From the NCBI RefSeq assembly GCF_000550805.1, contig NZ_CP004353.1:310001-374000 (forward strand): 64,000 nucleotides of DNA. The letters run 5' to 3'. Of this stretch, positions 25,055 to 35,721 are shown in pieces. Origin of the DNA: Corynebacterium vitaeruminis DSM 20294 (GTDB lineage: Bacteria > Actinomycetota > Actinomycetes > Mycobacteriales > Mycobacteriaceae). Below the pieces are notes generated by a model. The model did no database searches. It was not told the DNA's origin and saw only the letters and a list, made by a program, of their open reading frames with translations. Made by a program: the position numbers and the translations under genes. Each line of letters opens with the position of its first letter. Positions within the stretch are counted from its first letter, which is position 1.

Positions 25055-26110
25055 ATGGAACCACGGTTATCCTTCCTCGATCGGTTTCTACCAGCGTGGA
25101 TCATCATCGCGATGGCTGCGGGACTCATGCTCGGGGCGGCGCTGCCGGGCGTGCGCGCGGTGCTGGGCGGCGCGGAGGTCCTTGGGGTGTCGCTGCCCAT
25201 CGCGCTGGGCCTCCTCGTCATGATGTACCCGCCGCTGGCCAAGGTGCGCTACGACAAGGCCTGGTCAATGGCCTTCGACAAGAAGGTGATGGCCGTATCC
25301 ATTATCGCCAACTGGGTCGTCGGGCCGCTCGTCATGTTCTCGCTGGCCTGGCTGTTTTTGCCGGACGCCCCGGAGCTGCGCACCGGCGTAGTGATCGTCG
25401 GCCTTGCCCGGTGCATCGCGATGGTGGTGGTGTGGACGGATCTCGCGTGCTCCGACCGCGAGCTCACGGTGGTTCTGGTTGCGCTCAACTCCCTGTTTCA
25501 GGTGTGCGCGTTCGGCGGGCTCGGGTGGTTCTACCTGCAGGTTCTTCCCTCGTGGCTGGGGCTCGACACGACCGCGGTGAGCTTTTCCCTCCTGCAGATC
25601 ACGGCATCCGTGCTGGTCTTTCTTGGCGTTCCGCTCCTGCTCGCGATCATCACGCGCACGGTCGGCGAGCGCAGGAAGGGGCGTGACTGGTACCAGGAGC
25701 GATTCTTGCCTGCGGTGTCGCCGTTCGCGCTGTGGGGCCTGCTTTTCACCATCGTGGTGCTGTTTAGCCTGCAGGGCGATCGCATCATCGCGGAGCCAGC
25801 GACCGTCGCCCGCGTGGCGCTGCCGCTTGTCTGTTACTTCGTGATCATGTTCATGGGCACCTTCCTCGCCGGCCGCGGGCTGGGGCTGGGGTACGAGCAG
25901 ACCTCCGCGCTGTCTTTTACCGCCGCTGGGAACAACTTCGAGCTGGCCATCGCCGTGTGCATCGGCACGTTTGGCACCCAATCGATCGAGGCGCTGGCAG
26001 GCACCATCGGGCCGCTGGTCGAGGTCCCCGTGTTGGTCGCGCTCGTCTATGTGTCGCGCGCCCTGCGCGCGCGGCTTTTCGACGACACGCCTTCGGTGCC
26101 GCGCCGATAG
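25055..26110 (+). CDS. acr3: Arsenite efflux transporter (ACR3 family)
   Basis: 351 residues and ten predicted helices. The ACR3 signature with the essential cysteine is VGLARCIAMVVVW (Cys120), and a second conserved region is SFTAAGNNFELAIAVCIG. It exports As(III) using the proton gradient. The start ATG 25055 is just downstream of a partial dispersed-repeat copy (GCGTCGGAAAGCGAAGC). The arsenate reductase follows 68 bp later, probably in one operon. Confidence 0.95.
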   Translation: MEPRLSFLDRFLPAWIIIAMAAGLMLGAALPGVRAVLGGAEVLGVSLPIALGLLVMMYPPLAKVRYDKAWSMAFDKKVMAVSIIANWVVGPLVMFSLAWLFLPDAPELRTGVVIVGLARCIAMVVVWTDLACSDRELTVVLVALNSLFQVCAFGGLGWFYLQVLPSWLGLDTTAVSFSLLQITASVLVFLGVPLLLAIITRTVGERRKGRDWYQERFLPAVSPFALWGLLFTIVVLFSLQGDRIIAEPATVARVALPLVCYFVIMFMGTFLAGRGLGLGYEQTSALSFTAAGNNFELAIAVCIGTFGTQSIEALAGTIGPLVEVPVLVALVYVSRALRARLFDDTPSVPRR

Positions 26111-26178
26111 CCCCCTGTCGAGCGCGAGGCGTGGCGCCGGTGCACACTAGGTATAGACACAAACAAAGGAGGAACCTC

Positions 26179-26622
26179 ATGCCCACTACCACGAGCAATG
26201 ACGAGCTGCCCGGCGTGCTGTTTCTGTGCGTGCGCAACAAGGGAAAGTCGCAGATGGCGGCGGCGCTGGCGAGGCTGCGCGGCGAGGGCGTCATCCGCGC
26301 CTTCTCGGCGGGTACACACCCCGGCGACGCGATCAACCAGACCTCCGCGGAGTCGGTGGCCGAGCTCGGCGCGGACATGTCGGGCGAGACGCCGCAGGGG
26401 GTAACACCCGAGCTGCTGGGGAAGGTGGGGCTGGTCGTCGCGATCGGGGGAGAGGTGGACACGACCGCGCTCGAGGAGGGCGGGGTGCCCGTCGAGCGCT
26501 GGGTCACCGACGAGCCCTCGTTGCGCGGCATCGAGGGGCTAGAGCGGATGCGGATCATCCGCGACGACATCGACGCGCGGGTACGCGCGCTCGTGGAGTC
26601 GTACCGCTCCCGGGGCGCGTAG
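26179..26622 (+). CDS. arsC: Arsenate reductase (low-Mr PTPase-like, probably mycothiol-linked)
   Basis: 147 residues. The phosphatase loop is CVRNKGKSQMA with Cys17; the usual CX5R arginine is Lys23. I recall CX5K loops in some corynebacterial homologues, so this may be a subgroup trait, but it is unusual for the fold. The general acid region is VTDEPS. Corynebacterial enzymes of this group transfer arsenate to mycothiol and pair with mycoredoxin. GGAGG precedes ATG 26179. Confidence 0.85.
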   Translation: MPTTTSNDELPGVLFLCVRNKGKSQMAAALARLRGEGVIRAFSAGTHPGDAINQTSAESVAELGADMSGETPQGVTPELLGKVGLVVAIGGEVDTTALEEGGVPVERWVTDEPSLRGIEGLERMRIIRDDIDARVRALVESYRSRGA

Positions 26623-26629
26623 GCCCGGC

Positions 26630-26648
26630 GCCTTGGCGTCGACAAGCA
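26630..26648 (-). repeat. Dispersed repeat copy between arsC and acyl-AMP ligase (convergent ends)
   Basis: GCCTTGGCGTCGACAAGC follows the arsC stop. It carries the GGCGTCGACAAGC core exactly. Confidence 0.55.
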
Positions 26649-26652
26649 ACTG

Positions 26653-28302
26653 CTAGAGCAGCGTGGCGCGGACGACCTTGCCGGTGGCGTTGCGGGGCAG
26701 GGAATCGACGAAGTGGACGTCGCGGGGGACCGAGTGGGCGGCGATCTTGTCCAAGACCCAGTCCTGGATGTCCTTCGCGGTAAGCTTCTTGCCCGCGTCG
26801 TCGTCGCTGCGGACGATCCACACCGCGATGCGCTCGAAGTCGTCGTCGTCCTCGACGCCGGTGGCGAACATGTCCGCGATGCCCGGCATCGACTCGAGCA
26901 CGTCCTCCACCGAACCCGGGAAGACGTTCTCGCCGCCGACGATGATCATGTCGTCCGCGCGGCCCATGACGTGCAGGCGGTTCCTCTCGTCCAGGTAGCC
27001 GCGGTCGCCGATCATCACCATGTGGCCGTAGGTGGGCATGGGAATGGAGGGGTCGGTATAGCCGGACAGCGTGGTCGAGTTTGCGCAGAAGATGCGCCCG
27101 ACCTCGCCGCGGGGGGCGGGGTGGCCGTCGTCGCCGATGATGACCAGGTCGGTGCCGTTGCAGATGTGGCCGGAGACGGTGGGATCCTCGGCGAGGTCCT
27201 CCGGCCCCGCGATCGCCGCGGCGGAGATCTCGGTGGAGCCGTAGAGATTGGCCAGGATCGGCCCGAAGCGCTCCTGCATGGCCTCGACCAGCCACGGCGA
27301 GAGCGAGTGCCCGGAGGAGAGGATGAACTTCAGGCTCGAGGTATCGCCCCCGACGTCGATCAGGTGCTTCAAGAAGATCGGGGAGGAGAACATGCCCTCG
27401 AGCTTGTAGGTCTCGATGTCCTTGATCACCTGCTCCGGGTCGAAGATGCGGCGGGTGACGATCGTGCTGCGCCCGGCGAGCGCGATGTTGAGGCAGCCCC
27501 AGCCCCACGTGTGGAAGATGGAGGCGGTCAGCTGCAGCCGCATGTTCGCGTGCCACGGCACGTGCCCCAGAAGGCTCGCGACCACGCCGGGGATGACCGG
27601 CTCCGGGCGGACGACGCCCTTGGGCGTGCCCGTGGTGCCGGAGCTCATGAGCACGACGGGGCCGTGCTTGGGCAGAAGCGGCAGCTTGGCGGCGCGGGCC
27701 TCGGGGGTGTGTGCCCACTGGTTGAGGACGTCGTCGACGGTGATGAACTCCGCCGTGCGCGGGTGGGGCTCCTTCTCGCGGTGGCCGACGATGACCTTCA
27801 GGCCCTTGAGGTCCTGAGGGACCCGCCCCACGAACTCCTCGTCGACCACGAGGACGTTGATGCCGTCGCGGGTGATGCAGCCGAGCAGCTGCTCGGCGGA
27901 GGAGCCGATGTTGAGCAGGTAGACGCTGGCGCCCGCGTAGCCCTTCGCGGCCAGCGGCTCGATGATGCCGCGGCCGTTGCGGGCCATGATGCCCAGGTGA
28001 ATCTCGTCGAGCCCCAGGCTCACCAGGTACTTCGCCAGGGTGCGGGAGTTGTTGCGCAGCTGCGCGTAGGTGAGCTCGCCGTCGTCGTCGATGAGCGCGG
28101 TGCGCTGCGGGCAGGCGTTGTAGGCCTGCTCGAGCTCGCGGGCGGTGGTAAACCGGTAGCGGGCTAGGATCTCCGGCGTGCGCAGCGCTGCCTTGAGGCT
28201 TCCCTCGGAGCTGACCAGCCCGGAGGAAACGAAGACCGGGGCGAGCTTTAGAAGCGACGCGGCGGTGGTCCTAAAGGCGCGGGATGCGGGGTTCAATCGC
28301 AC
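26653..28302 (-). CDS. Acyl-AMP ligase / acyl-CoA synthetase
   Basis: 549 residues of the ANL adenylate-forming superfamily. Motifs: SSGTTGTPKGVV (P-loop), LYGSTEISA, GDRGYL...RADDMIIVGGENVFP, and the catalytic Lys region PRNATGKVVR near the C-terminus. It activates a carboxylic acid, probably a fatty acid. The C-terminal subdomain is complete, so thioester formation is possible. It starts at GTG 28302. The substrate is not predictable from context; the gene stands alone, convergent with arsC. Confidence 0.85.
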   Translation of the reverse strand: MRLNPASRAFRTTAASLLKLAPVFVSSGLVSSEGSLKAALRTPEILARYRFTTARELEQAYNACPQRTALIDDDGELTYAQLRNNSRTLAKYLVSLGLDEIHLGIMARNGRGIIEPLAAKGYAGASVYLLNIGSSAEQLLGCITRDGINVLVVDEEFVGRVPQDLKGLKVIVGHREKEPHPRTAEFITVDDVLNQWAHTPEARAAKLPLLPKHGPVVLMSSGTTGTPKGVVRPEPVIPGVVASLLGHVPWHANMRLQLTASIFHTWGWGCLNIALAGRSTIVTRRIFDPEQVIKDIETYKLEGMFSSPIFLKHLIDVGGDTSSLKFILSSGHSLSPWLVEAMQERFGPILANLYGSTEISAAAIAGPEDLAEDPTVSGHICNGTDLVIIGDDGHPAPRGEVGRIFCANSTTLSGYTDPSIPMPTYGHMVMIGDRGYLDERNRLHVMGRADDMIIVGGENVFPGSVEDVLESMPGIADMFATGVEDDDDFERIAVWIVRSDDDAGKKLTAKDIQDWVLDKIAAHSVPRDVHFVDSLPRNATGKVVRATLL

Positions 28303-28500
28303 GATAACGGGCTCCTCGGTGATGCGTGCGCGCCGTTACGGCCCCGCCGGGCGGGATCTTTAGCCCAGCTAGGAAAGGCGCGTGTCGTGCGTCCACGAAC
28401 TTGCTTATTCCTCCCATATTGCTAGTGCGGGCGTTGCCGTTACAACACGGTATTCTCCTTGCGGCCGCGTGAAGCGATAAAAGGCGAGGTCAGTGCGTTT

Positions 28501-28520
28501 TTCGCTTGTCGACGCCTACC
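28501..28520 (+). repeat. Dispersed repeat copy after the DsbA-like gene
   Basis: TTCGCTTGTCGACGCCTACC matches the consensus over 18 bases. It lies downstream of the DsbA-like gene and upstream of the ligase gene. Confidence 0.6.
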
Positions 28521-28574
28521 CTTTTATTGAAAATCGAAACAAAGGGGGAAGCGGGATTTATCGGTGGGGCCTTC

Positions 28575-29258
28575 CTAGGCGCCCTCCTCCGTGGCCGCGG
28601 CCTTCTGCAGCTGCGCGTCGATCGCGCGGTGGAAGACCTCCGTGGGCTGGGCGCCCGAGATGAACTGGTTTCCGACCAGGAACCCGGGCGTGCCGCTCAC
28701 GCCGATCGACGTGCCGAAGGCCTTGGCCTTCTCGATCGCGTCGTCGAAGGTGCCGTCCGTGGACTGGCGGCGGAACTTCTCCATGTCGGGCACGCCCGCC
28801 TCCTGGGCGAAGCGCTCGAAGTCGGACTGGACGAAGTGCGGGTGCCCGCTGATCGGGGCCGAGGCCTTGTAGTACGCCTGGGCGAACTCCTCGAACTTGC
28901 CCTGAGCAGCGGCGGCGCGGCCGGCCTTCGCCGCCGCCTCGGCGTTTTCGCCGTTGACGGGGAAGTCGTTCCACTCGATGCGAACCAGGCCGGTGTCCAC
29001 GTAGCGGGAGACGATCTCCGGGCGGGTGTCGTTGGCGAAGCGGAAGCAGAAGGGGCACTCGAAGTCGGAGAACTCGGAGATGACCACCGGCGCGTCGACC
29101 GCGCCGACGGCGAAGGGATCGGCCGGGTTGCGGCGGGAGACCTCGCCCACCGATGAGCCCTGCGCGGCCTGGCTGCCGCCCAAGGGGGCCGTGGCGCGGC
29201 GCACCATGAACCCGCCGGTGGCGGCGACGACGAGCAGGAACGCAAGAAGTGCCCACAC
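28575..29258 (-). CDS. DsbA-like thiol:disulfide oxidoreductase, membrane-anchored
   Basis: 227 residues. One N-terminal membrane anchor (ALLAFLLVVAATGGFMV) precedes an exported thioredoxin-fold domain with the CPFC active site (FECPFCFRF) and the cis-Pro loop SGTPGFLVG. It probably oxidises or isomerises disulfides in secreted proteins. The start is GTG 29258; no ATG or GTG is available further upstream in frame, although the frame stays open, so the exact N-terminus is uncertain. Confidence 0.85.
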   Translation of the reverse strand: MWALLAFLLVVAATGGFMVRRATAPLGGSQAAQGSSVGEVSRRNPADPFAVGAVDAPVVISEFSDFECPFCFRFANDTRPEIVSRYVDTGLVRIEWNDFPVNGENAEAAAKAGRAAAAQGKFEEFAQAYYKASAPISGHPHFVQSDFERFAQEAGVPDMEKFRRQSTDGTFDDAIEKAKAFGTSIGVSGTPGFLVGNQFISGAQPTEVFHRAIDAQLQKAAATEEGA

Positions 29259-29361
29259 GGCGGGCGTGGGGGCACTGGCAGCGCGGTTGGGCTGGCTTAT
29301 GGGGATCCGGACTCCTAGGCGACCATCGATCAGGGTGGCGAGGGGTCCTCTCAGAGATTAA

Positions 29362-29712
29362 TTAAAAATCATCTTCAGGTCGAACGGGGCTCTGCAGCGC
29401 CACCGCGCGGGCGAGCCGGGCGTAGCGCAGCTCCTGTTCGCGGAACCGGATGTAGGAGCTCACGGTGGTGAACATGAACGCCATGACCAGGCCGTATAGC
29501 AGCAGGTCGGAGCCTCGGTCCACGCCGAGGAAGTTCGCGGCGACCGTCAGCTCCTGGGGGAAGACGACCGAGAGCACGCAGACGACGACGAAGAGGACGA
29601 AGCCGATCTTTACCCCCGCCTTGGCCCGGGCCTTGCGGCGGTTGGCAACGAAGTACAAAACCAGCGCGAGCGTCGCCAGCAGCAGGAGGGACTGGATGAG
29701 AATCTTTTCCAT
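29362..29712 (-). CDS. DUF2304 membrane protein
   Basis: 116 residues with three hydrophobic helices and a charged C-terminal tail, matching DUF2304. Such proteins commonly sit beside GT2 polyprenol-phosphate glycosyltransferases, as here (18 bp from the next gene), and probably assist or anchor them. AAGGAA precedes ATG 29712. Confidence 0.85.
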   Translation of the reverse strand: MEKILIQSLLLLATLALVLYFVANRRKARAKAGVKIGFVLFVVVCVLSVVFPQELTVAANFLGVDRGSDLLLYGLVMAFMFTTVSSYIRFREQELRYARLARAVALQSPVRPEDDF

Positions 29713-29730
29713 TGTGGTTCCTTGCCTGTC

Positions 29731-30465
29731 CTAGATGCGCTTGGCCAGAAGGCCGTCCGCCAGGATGTTGATGCCGTTGATGAGCGACTGCCCCTTGCTC
29801 ATCGAGTACTCGGTGTAGAGGATGTCCACGGGCTCCTCCGCCACGCGCCAGCCGCGGTCGGCGATCATGGAGACGATCTCCGAGGCGTGGCTCATGCCGT
29901 TCATGCGGATGTTCATCTCGTTCGCGACCTTTGCGTTAAACACGCGCAGGCCGTTGTGGGCGTCGGAAAGCCCCAGCTTGCGGGTGGTCGGCGAGAGCAT
30001 AACCACGGTCTTGAGCACGATGCGCTTGATGAGCGGGACCTGGTCGTCCGCCGCGCGCGGTCGGCCGAAGCGGGTGCCCACGATGATGTCGAGCGGCTCG
30101 CTGCGCAGGCGCTCGATCATGCGGACCACGTCCTTGACCTGGTGCTGGCCGTCGGCGTCGAAGGTGCAGAAGTACTGCGCGCCGGGCTGCTTGCGGGCGT
30201 ACTCGATGCCGGTCTGGATCGCCGCGCCCTGCCCCAGGTTGACCGGGTGGTTGACCAGGTGGGCGCCGCCCAAGTGGATCTGGCGCGCCGAGTCGTCGGC
30301 CGAGCCGTCGTTGACCGCGACGATGTTGGGGAACGTTGCGCGCGCGTGCGAGAGCACGTCCTTGATGACGGTGCCCTCGTTGTAGCACGGGACGATGAGC
30401 CACGTATCGCTAAAGTCCTTCGCGCCGGAGGGAGAAGGCTGCGAGGAGGGTTCCTGGATTGACAT
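29731..30465 (-). CDS. GT2 glycosyltransferase (polyprenol-phosphate sugar synthase-like)
   Basis: 244 residues. GT-A fold motifs are VPCYNEGTVI, VNDGSADDS and FDADGQHQVKD (DxD). The layout matches dolichol-phosphate mannose synthase-type enzymes that load a nucleotide sugar onto a lipid phosphate. It has no C-terminal helices, so the neighbouring DUF2304 protein may provide the membrane partner. It lies at the end of the rml cluster, pointing to cell-wall or lipoglycan synthesis. Confidence 0.85.
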   Translation of the reverse strand: MSIQEPSSQPSPSGAKDFSDTWLIVPCYNEGTVIKDVLSHARATFPNIVAVNDGSADDSARQIHLGGAHLVNHPVNLGQGAAIQTGIEYARKQPGAQYFCTFDADGQHQVKDVVRMIERLRSEPLDIIVGTRFGRPRAADDQVPLIKRIVLKTVVMLSPTTRKLGLSDAHNGLRVFNAKVANEMNIRMNGMSHASEIVSMIADRGWRVAEEPVDILYTEYSMSKGQSLINGINILADGLLAKRI

Positions 30466-30477
30466 GATGGGCGTATT

Positions 30478-31317
30478 CTACCCGGCCTGCGCGGGGTTTT
30501 TGTGGAACAACAGGGAGTACATGCGTTTCATTACCGATAAGGGCAGCACGCGGTAGGCGTTGCGGAGCAGGAAATTCGCCACCGCCCTCGGGTAACCAAC
30601 AAGCCCATAGGCTACCAAGTTCTTCTGCATCTGCCACTCCGCGGCCAGCATTTCCCTGCCGCTGCGGCGGCCGAACTGGGAGGCCGTGACTCGGAACTTG
30701 GTCAGGGGCTCCGGGAGGTTGATGAAGCGCGCGCCCGCCGCGATGAGCCGGGCGTAGAGGTCGTAGTCCTCCATGAAGTGCACGTCGCGGTAGCCGCCGG
30801 CCGCGACGAGCGCCGAGCGACGGATCATGACGGAGGGGTTGTTGACCGGGGAATTGATCTTCGCATACCGCACGATCGCCTCGTGATCCTCCGGCAGGCG
30901 CCGCACGCCGGTGGGGGCGTCGGGATCCGCGTCGAACTCCTGCATCGCCGAGCCCACCACGTCGAAGCCACGCTCGATGGCTGCGAGCTGCTCCTCGAAG
31001 CGCGTGGGGCAGGCGATGTCGTCGGCGTCGAGGCGGGCGATGACGTCGGTGTTAATCGCCTCCACGCCCGCCTGAGAGGCGGGGCCCGCGCCGAGGTTGT
31101 TCGGCAGCGCGAGCACGCGGGCGACCTCGTGGGCGGCGGCGAAGCCGTCGATGGTGTCCCGGAGGGAGCCGGGGATGGGGCCGTCGATGACGATGAGGAG
31201 GTCGTCGGGCACCCGCGTCTGCTCCACGAGCGAATCAAGCGCCGCCTGGAGCTCCGCCGGATCGATGCGATGGTAGACGGTGATCAGCGCGCTCAGCGTG
31301 AGCGGGTGGTCGGTCAT
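30478..31317 (-). CDS. GT2 family glycosyltransferase
   Basis: 279 residues. N-terminal GT-A domain: ALITVYHRIDPAELQAALDS, LLIVIDGPIPG, RLDADDIACPTRFE (DxDD), and a C-terminal FMEDYDLYARLIAAG acceptor region. The acceptor is unknown. It follows rmlA in the same direction and so may transfer rhamnose or extend the arabinogalactan linker or another envelope glycan; this is inferred from position only. Confidence 0.82.
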   Translation of the reverse strand: MTDHPLTLSALITVYHRIDPAELQAALDSLVEQTRVPDDLLIVIDGPIPGSLRDTIDGFAAAHEVARVLALPNNLGAGPASQAGVEAINTDVIARLDADDIACPTRFEEQLAAIERGFDVVGSAMQEFDADPDAPTGVRRLPEDHEAIVRYAKINSPVNNPSVMIRRSALVAAGGYRDVHFMEDYDLYARLIAAGARFINLPEPLTKFRVTASQFGRRSGREMLAAEWQMQKNLVAYGLVGYPRAVANFLLRNAYRVLPLSVMKRMYSLLFHKNPAQAG

Positions 31318-31347
31318 GCGGGGTGTCCTTCGTTCTTTCTTGTTTTT

Positions 31348-31367
31348 GCTTGTCGACGGCTAAAGCC
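31348..31367 (+). repeat. Dispersed repeat copy between rmlA and GT2 gene
   Basis: GCTTGTCGACGGCTAAAGCC: the first half matches the consensus and the second half is replaced by a small palindrome (GGCTAAAGCC). It is directly beside the rmlA stop. Confidence 0.5.
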
Positions 31368-32231
31368 TCATCGCCCCAGCGCCCGGCGCAGGTAGGAGCC
31401 GTAGCCGGACTTCTCCAGCTCCGCCGCAAGTGCCTCGAGCTGAGCGTCGCCGATGTAGCCCTGGCGCCAGGCCGCCACCTCGGGCGAGCCGATGATCGTT
31501 CCGGTGCGCTTCTGTAGCACCTCGATGTAGGCCGCGGCCTCGCTCATGGAGTCGACCGTGCCGGTGTCGAGCCACACGTCGCCGGAGGCCAGTCTCTCCA
31601 CGGTCAGCCGGCCCTCGCTGAGGTAGCGCTCGTTGACGGCCGTGATCTCCAGCTCGCCGCGCGCGGACGGGGCGATCGACTTGGCGATCTCCACCACGTC
31701 GTTGGTGTAGAAGTACAGCCCTACCACGGCGAACTTCGACTTCGGGTGCTCAGGCTTTTCCTCGATGGACAAGGCGGTGCCCGCCTCGTCGAACTCGACC
31801 ACGCCGTATCGCTCGGGGTCGGCGACCTCGTAGGCGAACACCGTGCCGCCGTGCGGCGGGCGGCACGAGCGCAGGGACTGGCCGAGCGCCTGGCCGTCGA
31901 AGATGTTGTCGCCTAGGACGAGGGCCACGTCGTCGCCGCCGATGAACTCCTCGCCGATGATGAACGCCTGGGCGAGCCCGTCCGGGCTGGGCTGGGTCGC
32001 GTAGGAGATGGAGATACCCCACTGCGAGCCGTCGGCAAGCAAACGCCGAAACGCCGCCTGATCCTCGGGCGTGGTGATGACCAGGATGTCGCGGATGCCC
32101 GCCTGGATGAGCGTGGTGAGCGGGTAGTAGATCATCGGCTTGTCGTAGATGGGCATGAGCTGCTTCGAGATGCCCTTGGTGATCGGGTACAGGCGCGTGC
32201 CCGACCCGCCGGCGAGGATGATGCCTTTCAC
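31368..32231 (-). CDS. rmlA: Glucose-1-phosphate thymidylyltransferase
   Basis: 287 residues, full length. The signature [20 protein letters not shown] is at the N-terminus, with VLGDNIF and [18 protein letters not shown] further on. It makes dTDP-glucose, the first step to dTDP-L-rhamnose, which links arabinogalactan to peptidoglycan. The ATG overlaps the rmlCD stop by 4 bp. Confidence 0.96.
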   Translation of the reverse strand: MKGIILAGGSGTRLYPITKGISKQLMPIYDKPMIYYPLTTLIQAGIRDILVITTPEDQAAFRRLLADGSQWGISISYATQPSPDGLAQAFIIGEEFIGGDDVALVLGDNIFDGQALGQSLRSCRPPHGGTVFAYEVADPERYGVVEFDEAGTALSIEEKPEHPKSKFAVVGLYFYTNDVVEIAKSIAPSARGELEITAVNERYLSEGRLTVERLASGDVWLDTGTVDSMSEAAAYIEVLQKRTGTIIGSPEVAAWRQGYIGDAQLEALAAELEKSGYGSYLRRALGR

Positions 32232-33652
32232 TGCTGGCCCCCTCGGCCGGGTGCGCGGTAGGCGGCGGCGTAGGTGTCGAGGTAGTCGGCCAGCGCGTCG
32301 CGCCAGTTGCGCGGGATGAAGCCGGTGGCGCGCAGCTTGTCCAGGGTAAACGTGGAGTTAGTCGGGCGCGGGGCGGCGTGGCGGCGGGTGGCGAAGAAGT
32401 CCTCCGTGGTGGTCTGCTTCACCCGCGCCGGGTCGTGGCCGAGCAGGGCGAAGGTTTCTCGCGCGAGCTGCGCGAAGCTTATGACCTCGCCCTCGTTGGA
32501 GAGGTTGTAGGTGCCAAACCGTGCCTTGGTGGACAGCAGGTGGGCGATGCCCGCGGCGAGGTCGTCGGCGAAGGTGGGCCTGCCGTACTGGTCGTTGACC
32601 ACGGTGGGGCTGCCCCCGCCCGCGGCAAGGCCCGCCATGGTGCGCACGAAGTTGCCGCCGTCGCCGACCACCCAGCTGGTGCGGACGATGTAGTGGCGCG
32701 GGACGCTCGCGGCGGCGATGTCGCCCGCGGCCTTCGACTGCCCGTAGACGTTGAGCGGGCTCGGGCGCTCGTCCTCGGTGTGCATGGTGGCGGTGCCGTC
32801 GAAGACGTAGTCGGTGGAGACGTGCACTAAGGTGATGCGGTTCGCCGCCGCTACTCGTGCCAGCTTTCCGACGCCTACGGCGTTGACCGCCCAGGCCGTT
32901 GCCCGGTCGCCCTCGGCCTGGTCGACGAGCGTGTAGGCGGCCGCGTTGATGATGGTGTGGTAGTCGTGCCAGTTGCGGGCGTTGGTGATGTCGCGGGTGA
33001 GGTCGAAGTCCCGGTGCGTGGCCAGCTCCGCGTCGGGGAAGTGGGCGGCCAGCGCACGGCCGAGCTGCCCGCCCGCGCCGGTGATGAGGACCTTCCTCGG
33101 CGGGACCGGCTGGACGGCATCCAGCATCGGGTGGTGGAGGTCCTTCTCGGAGAGCTCGGCCTGATCGAGCGGGATGGGCCAGCCGATGCCGAGCGCGGGG
33201 TCGGCGAGGTTGACGCAGGAGTAGTGGGCGGTGGGGGACCAGTGGTCGTTGACCAGGTAGGTGTAGGCGGTTGGCTCGAGCGCCTGGAAGCCGTTGGCCA
33301 CCCCGCGCGGGACGTAGACCGCCACGTCGGGCGTGATCGTGCAGGTGAACACGGCGCCGAAGGTGGGCGAGCCCGCCCGCAGGTCGCACCACGCGCCGAA
33401 GACGGAACCGGTGGCCACGGAGACGTACTTGTCCCACGGCTCGGCGTGCAGGCCGCGGGTGACGCCAGCCTCGGCGTTGAAGGAGATGTTGTTTTGCACC
33501 GGTCCGAAGTCGTCGAGGCCCAGCGCGACCTGCTTGTCGCGCTGCCAATTCTCCTTGAACCAGCCGCGGCTGTCCCCGTGCACGGGCAGGGTGAACACCT
33601 TCAGACCGTCGATCGGGGACTCGCGCACGGCGAGTGGCTGCGAAAACTCCAT
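32228..33652 (-). CDS. rmlCD: Bifunctional dTDP-4-keto-rhamnose 3,5-epimerase / reductase (RmlC-RmlD fusion)
   Basis: 474 residues. The N-terminal half is an RmlC cupin ([29 protein letters not shown]). The C-terminal half is an RmlD Rossmann reductase ([51 protein letters not shown]). It epimerises and then reduces the 4-keto sugar to dTDP-L-rhamnose. This fusion is characteristic of corynebacteria. The stretch coding for AVGVGKLA in the RmlD half is identical to a dispersed-repeat copy. Confidence 0.95.
   Translation of the reverse strand: MEFSQPLAVRESPIDGLKVFTLPVHGDSRGWFKENWQRDKQVALGLDDFGPVQNNISFNAEAGVTRGLHAEPWDKYVSVATGSVFGAWCDLRAGSPTFGAVFTCTITPDVAVYVPRGVANGFQALEPTAYTYLVNDHWSPTAHYSCVNLADPALGIGWPIPLDQAELSEKDLHHPMLDAVQPVPPRKVLITGAGGQLGRALAAHFPDAELATHRDFDLTRDITNARNWHDYHTIINAAAYTLVDQAEGDRATAWAVNAVGVGKLARVAAANRITLVHVSTDYVFDGTATMHTEDERPSPLNVYGQSKAAGDIAAASVPRHYIVRTSWVVGDGGNFVRTMAGLAAGGGSPTVVNDQYGRPTFADDLAAGIAHLLSTKARFGTYNLSNEGEVISFAQLARETFALLGHDPARVKQTTTEDFFATRRHAAPRPTNSTFTLDKLRATGFIPRNWRDALADYLDTYAAAYRAPGRGGQQ
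32863..32882 (+). repeat. Dispersed repeat copy inside the rmlCD coding region
   Basis: GCTTTCCGACGCCTACGGCG, identical over 20 bases to the copy at 9227-9246. Here it is translated in frame within the reductase half. Confidence 0.6.
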
Positions 33653-33715
33653 GGGGCTAGTTTGTCACCTTGTCTTCTCGGCTGGCTAGGGTGTGCGGGC
33701 ATTTTGACCCCGGGG

Positions 33716-34729
<1,014 letters not shown>

Positions 34730-34766
34730 CTATACGGGGCACGGGGAGGAGCGGAAGAGGCCCGGC

Positions 34767-35597
34767 CTACTGCAGGCGAACGTATACGTAGTCCGGGTCG
34801 GGGCTGAACTGAAATCCCACAGTGCCCTCGCCGGTGCGCTCGGCGGGCGCGGGGAGCGCGATGTTGCCCGTGCGGGTATCTCCGACCTCCCACGGGACGA
34901 GGGAATCGAATCCCTCTGGAACGGCGACGATGTACCCCGGATAGTTCATGGCTTCCCCTCCGGTGGTGAAGTAGTCGTACCAGACGAAGGGGGTGAACGG
35001 CTCCGGAACGGCCTTCTTATACGTCACCGTGATGTTGAGGGCGACATGCACCTCGCCCTCGTAGGGCGGGGTGCTCCCTGGGTTGTAACTCATGAGCTGG
35101 TCGGTGGCGTCGAGATTGACCGCGTTGATCTTCGCGTCCCAATACTCGGAGCTCACCGTCGACCCGGCGGGAAGCGGGTTGTCGAAGGCCTCGCCGGGGT
35201 TGGTCTTGCCCAGCGCGGTGCGCGCGTCCTTGGGGCTGAAGGTCATGACGTTCGTGGCATCGAGCGCCGCCCACATTCCCTCCTCCTTCGCGATTCGCGC
35301 GAAGAACGCCCCCGCCACGAGGAAGCCGATGACGGCGATCACGATGGATACTGCGCCAAGCCGCCTCGCCTGCCCCTTCAAGACCACGGCGAGGATCCCG
35401 AGGAGGAGACCCAGAGCGAGAAAGGCCCAGCCAAAGGAGAGCAGCCCCTTAATCACGGACAGGGCTAGGCCGATGAGCGCGCAGGCGATGCCGGCGGCCG
35501 CGAGCCCCTTCTTCGTGCGGGTCGGGGCGGTGGGTGCCGTGTAGCCAGGCGCCGAGGGGATCGGGGACGGCTGGTGATTATGAGTGGAAAAGGACAT
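34767..35597 (-). CDS. Membrane-anchored protein with DUF4352-like exported domain
   Basis: 276 residues. A Pro/Ser/Thr-rich N-terminus of about 30 residues precedes three hydrophobic helices (about 32-110), then an exported beta-rich domain of about 160 residues with features like EVHVALNITVTYKK and a C-terminal DYVYVRLQ. It resembles DUF4352-type domains, but I do not recognise a specific family. No clear link to the neighbouring rml genes. Confidence 0.65.
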   Translation of the reverse strand: MSFSTHNHQPSPIPSAPGYTAPTAPTRTKKGLAAAGIACALIGLALSVIKGLLSFGWAFLALGLLLGILAVVLKGQARRLGAVSIVIAVIGFLVAGAFFARIAKEEGMWAALDATNVMTFSPKDARTALGKTNPGEAFDNPLPAGSTVSSEYWDAKINAVNLDATDQLMSYNPGSTPPYEGEVHVALNITVTYKKAVPEPFTPFVWYDYFTTGGEAMNYPGYIVAVPEGFDSLVPWEVGDTRTGNIALPAPAERTGEGTVGFQFSPDPDYVYVRLQ

Positions 35598-35721
35598 CGT
35601 GGCTCCTTTAAGGGGCGGGAGGGCGAGACTCCAAAAGAGAACGCGCGTCGATAATCCATTAAACCTTATTGGCAGCCACTGTCACATGCGGCGGTTTGTA
35701 CGAACCGCTCGGAGAAGGGGG

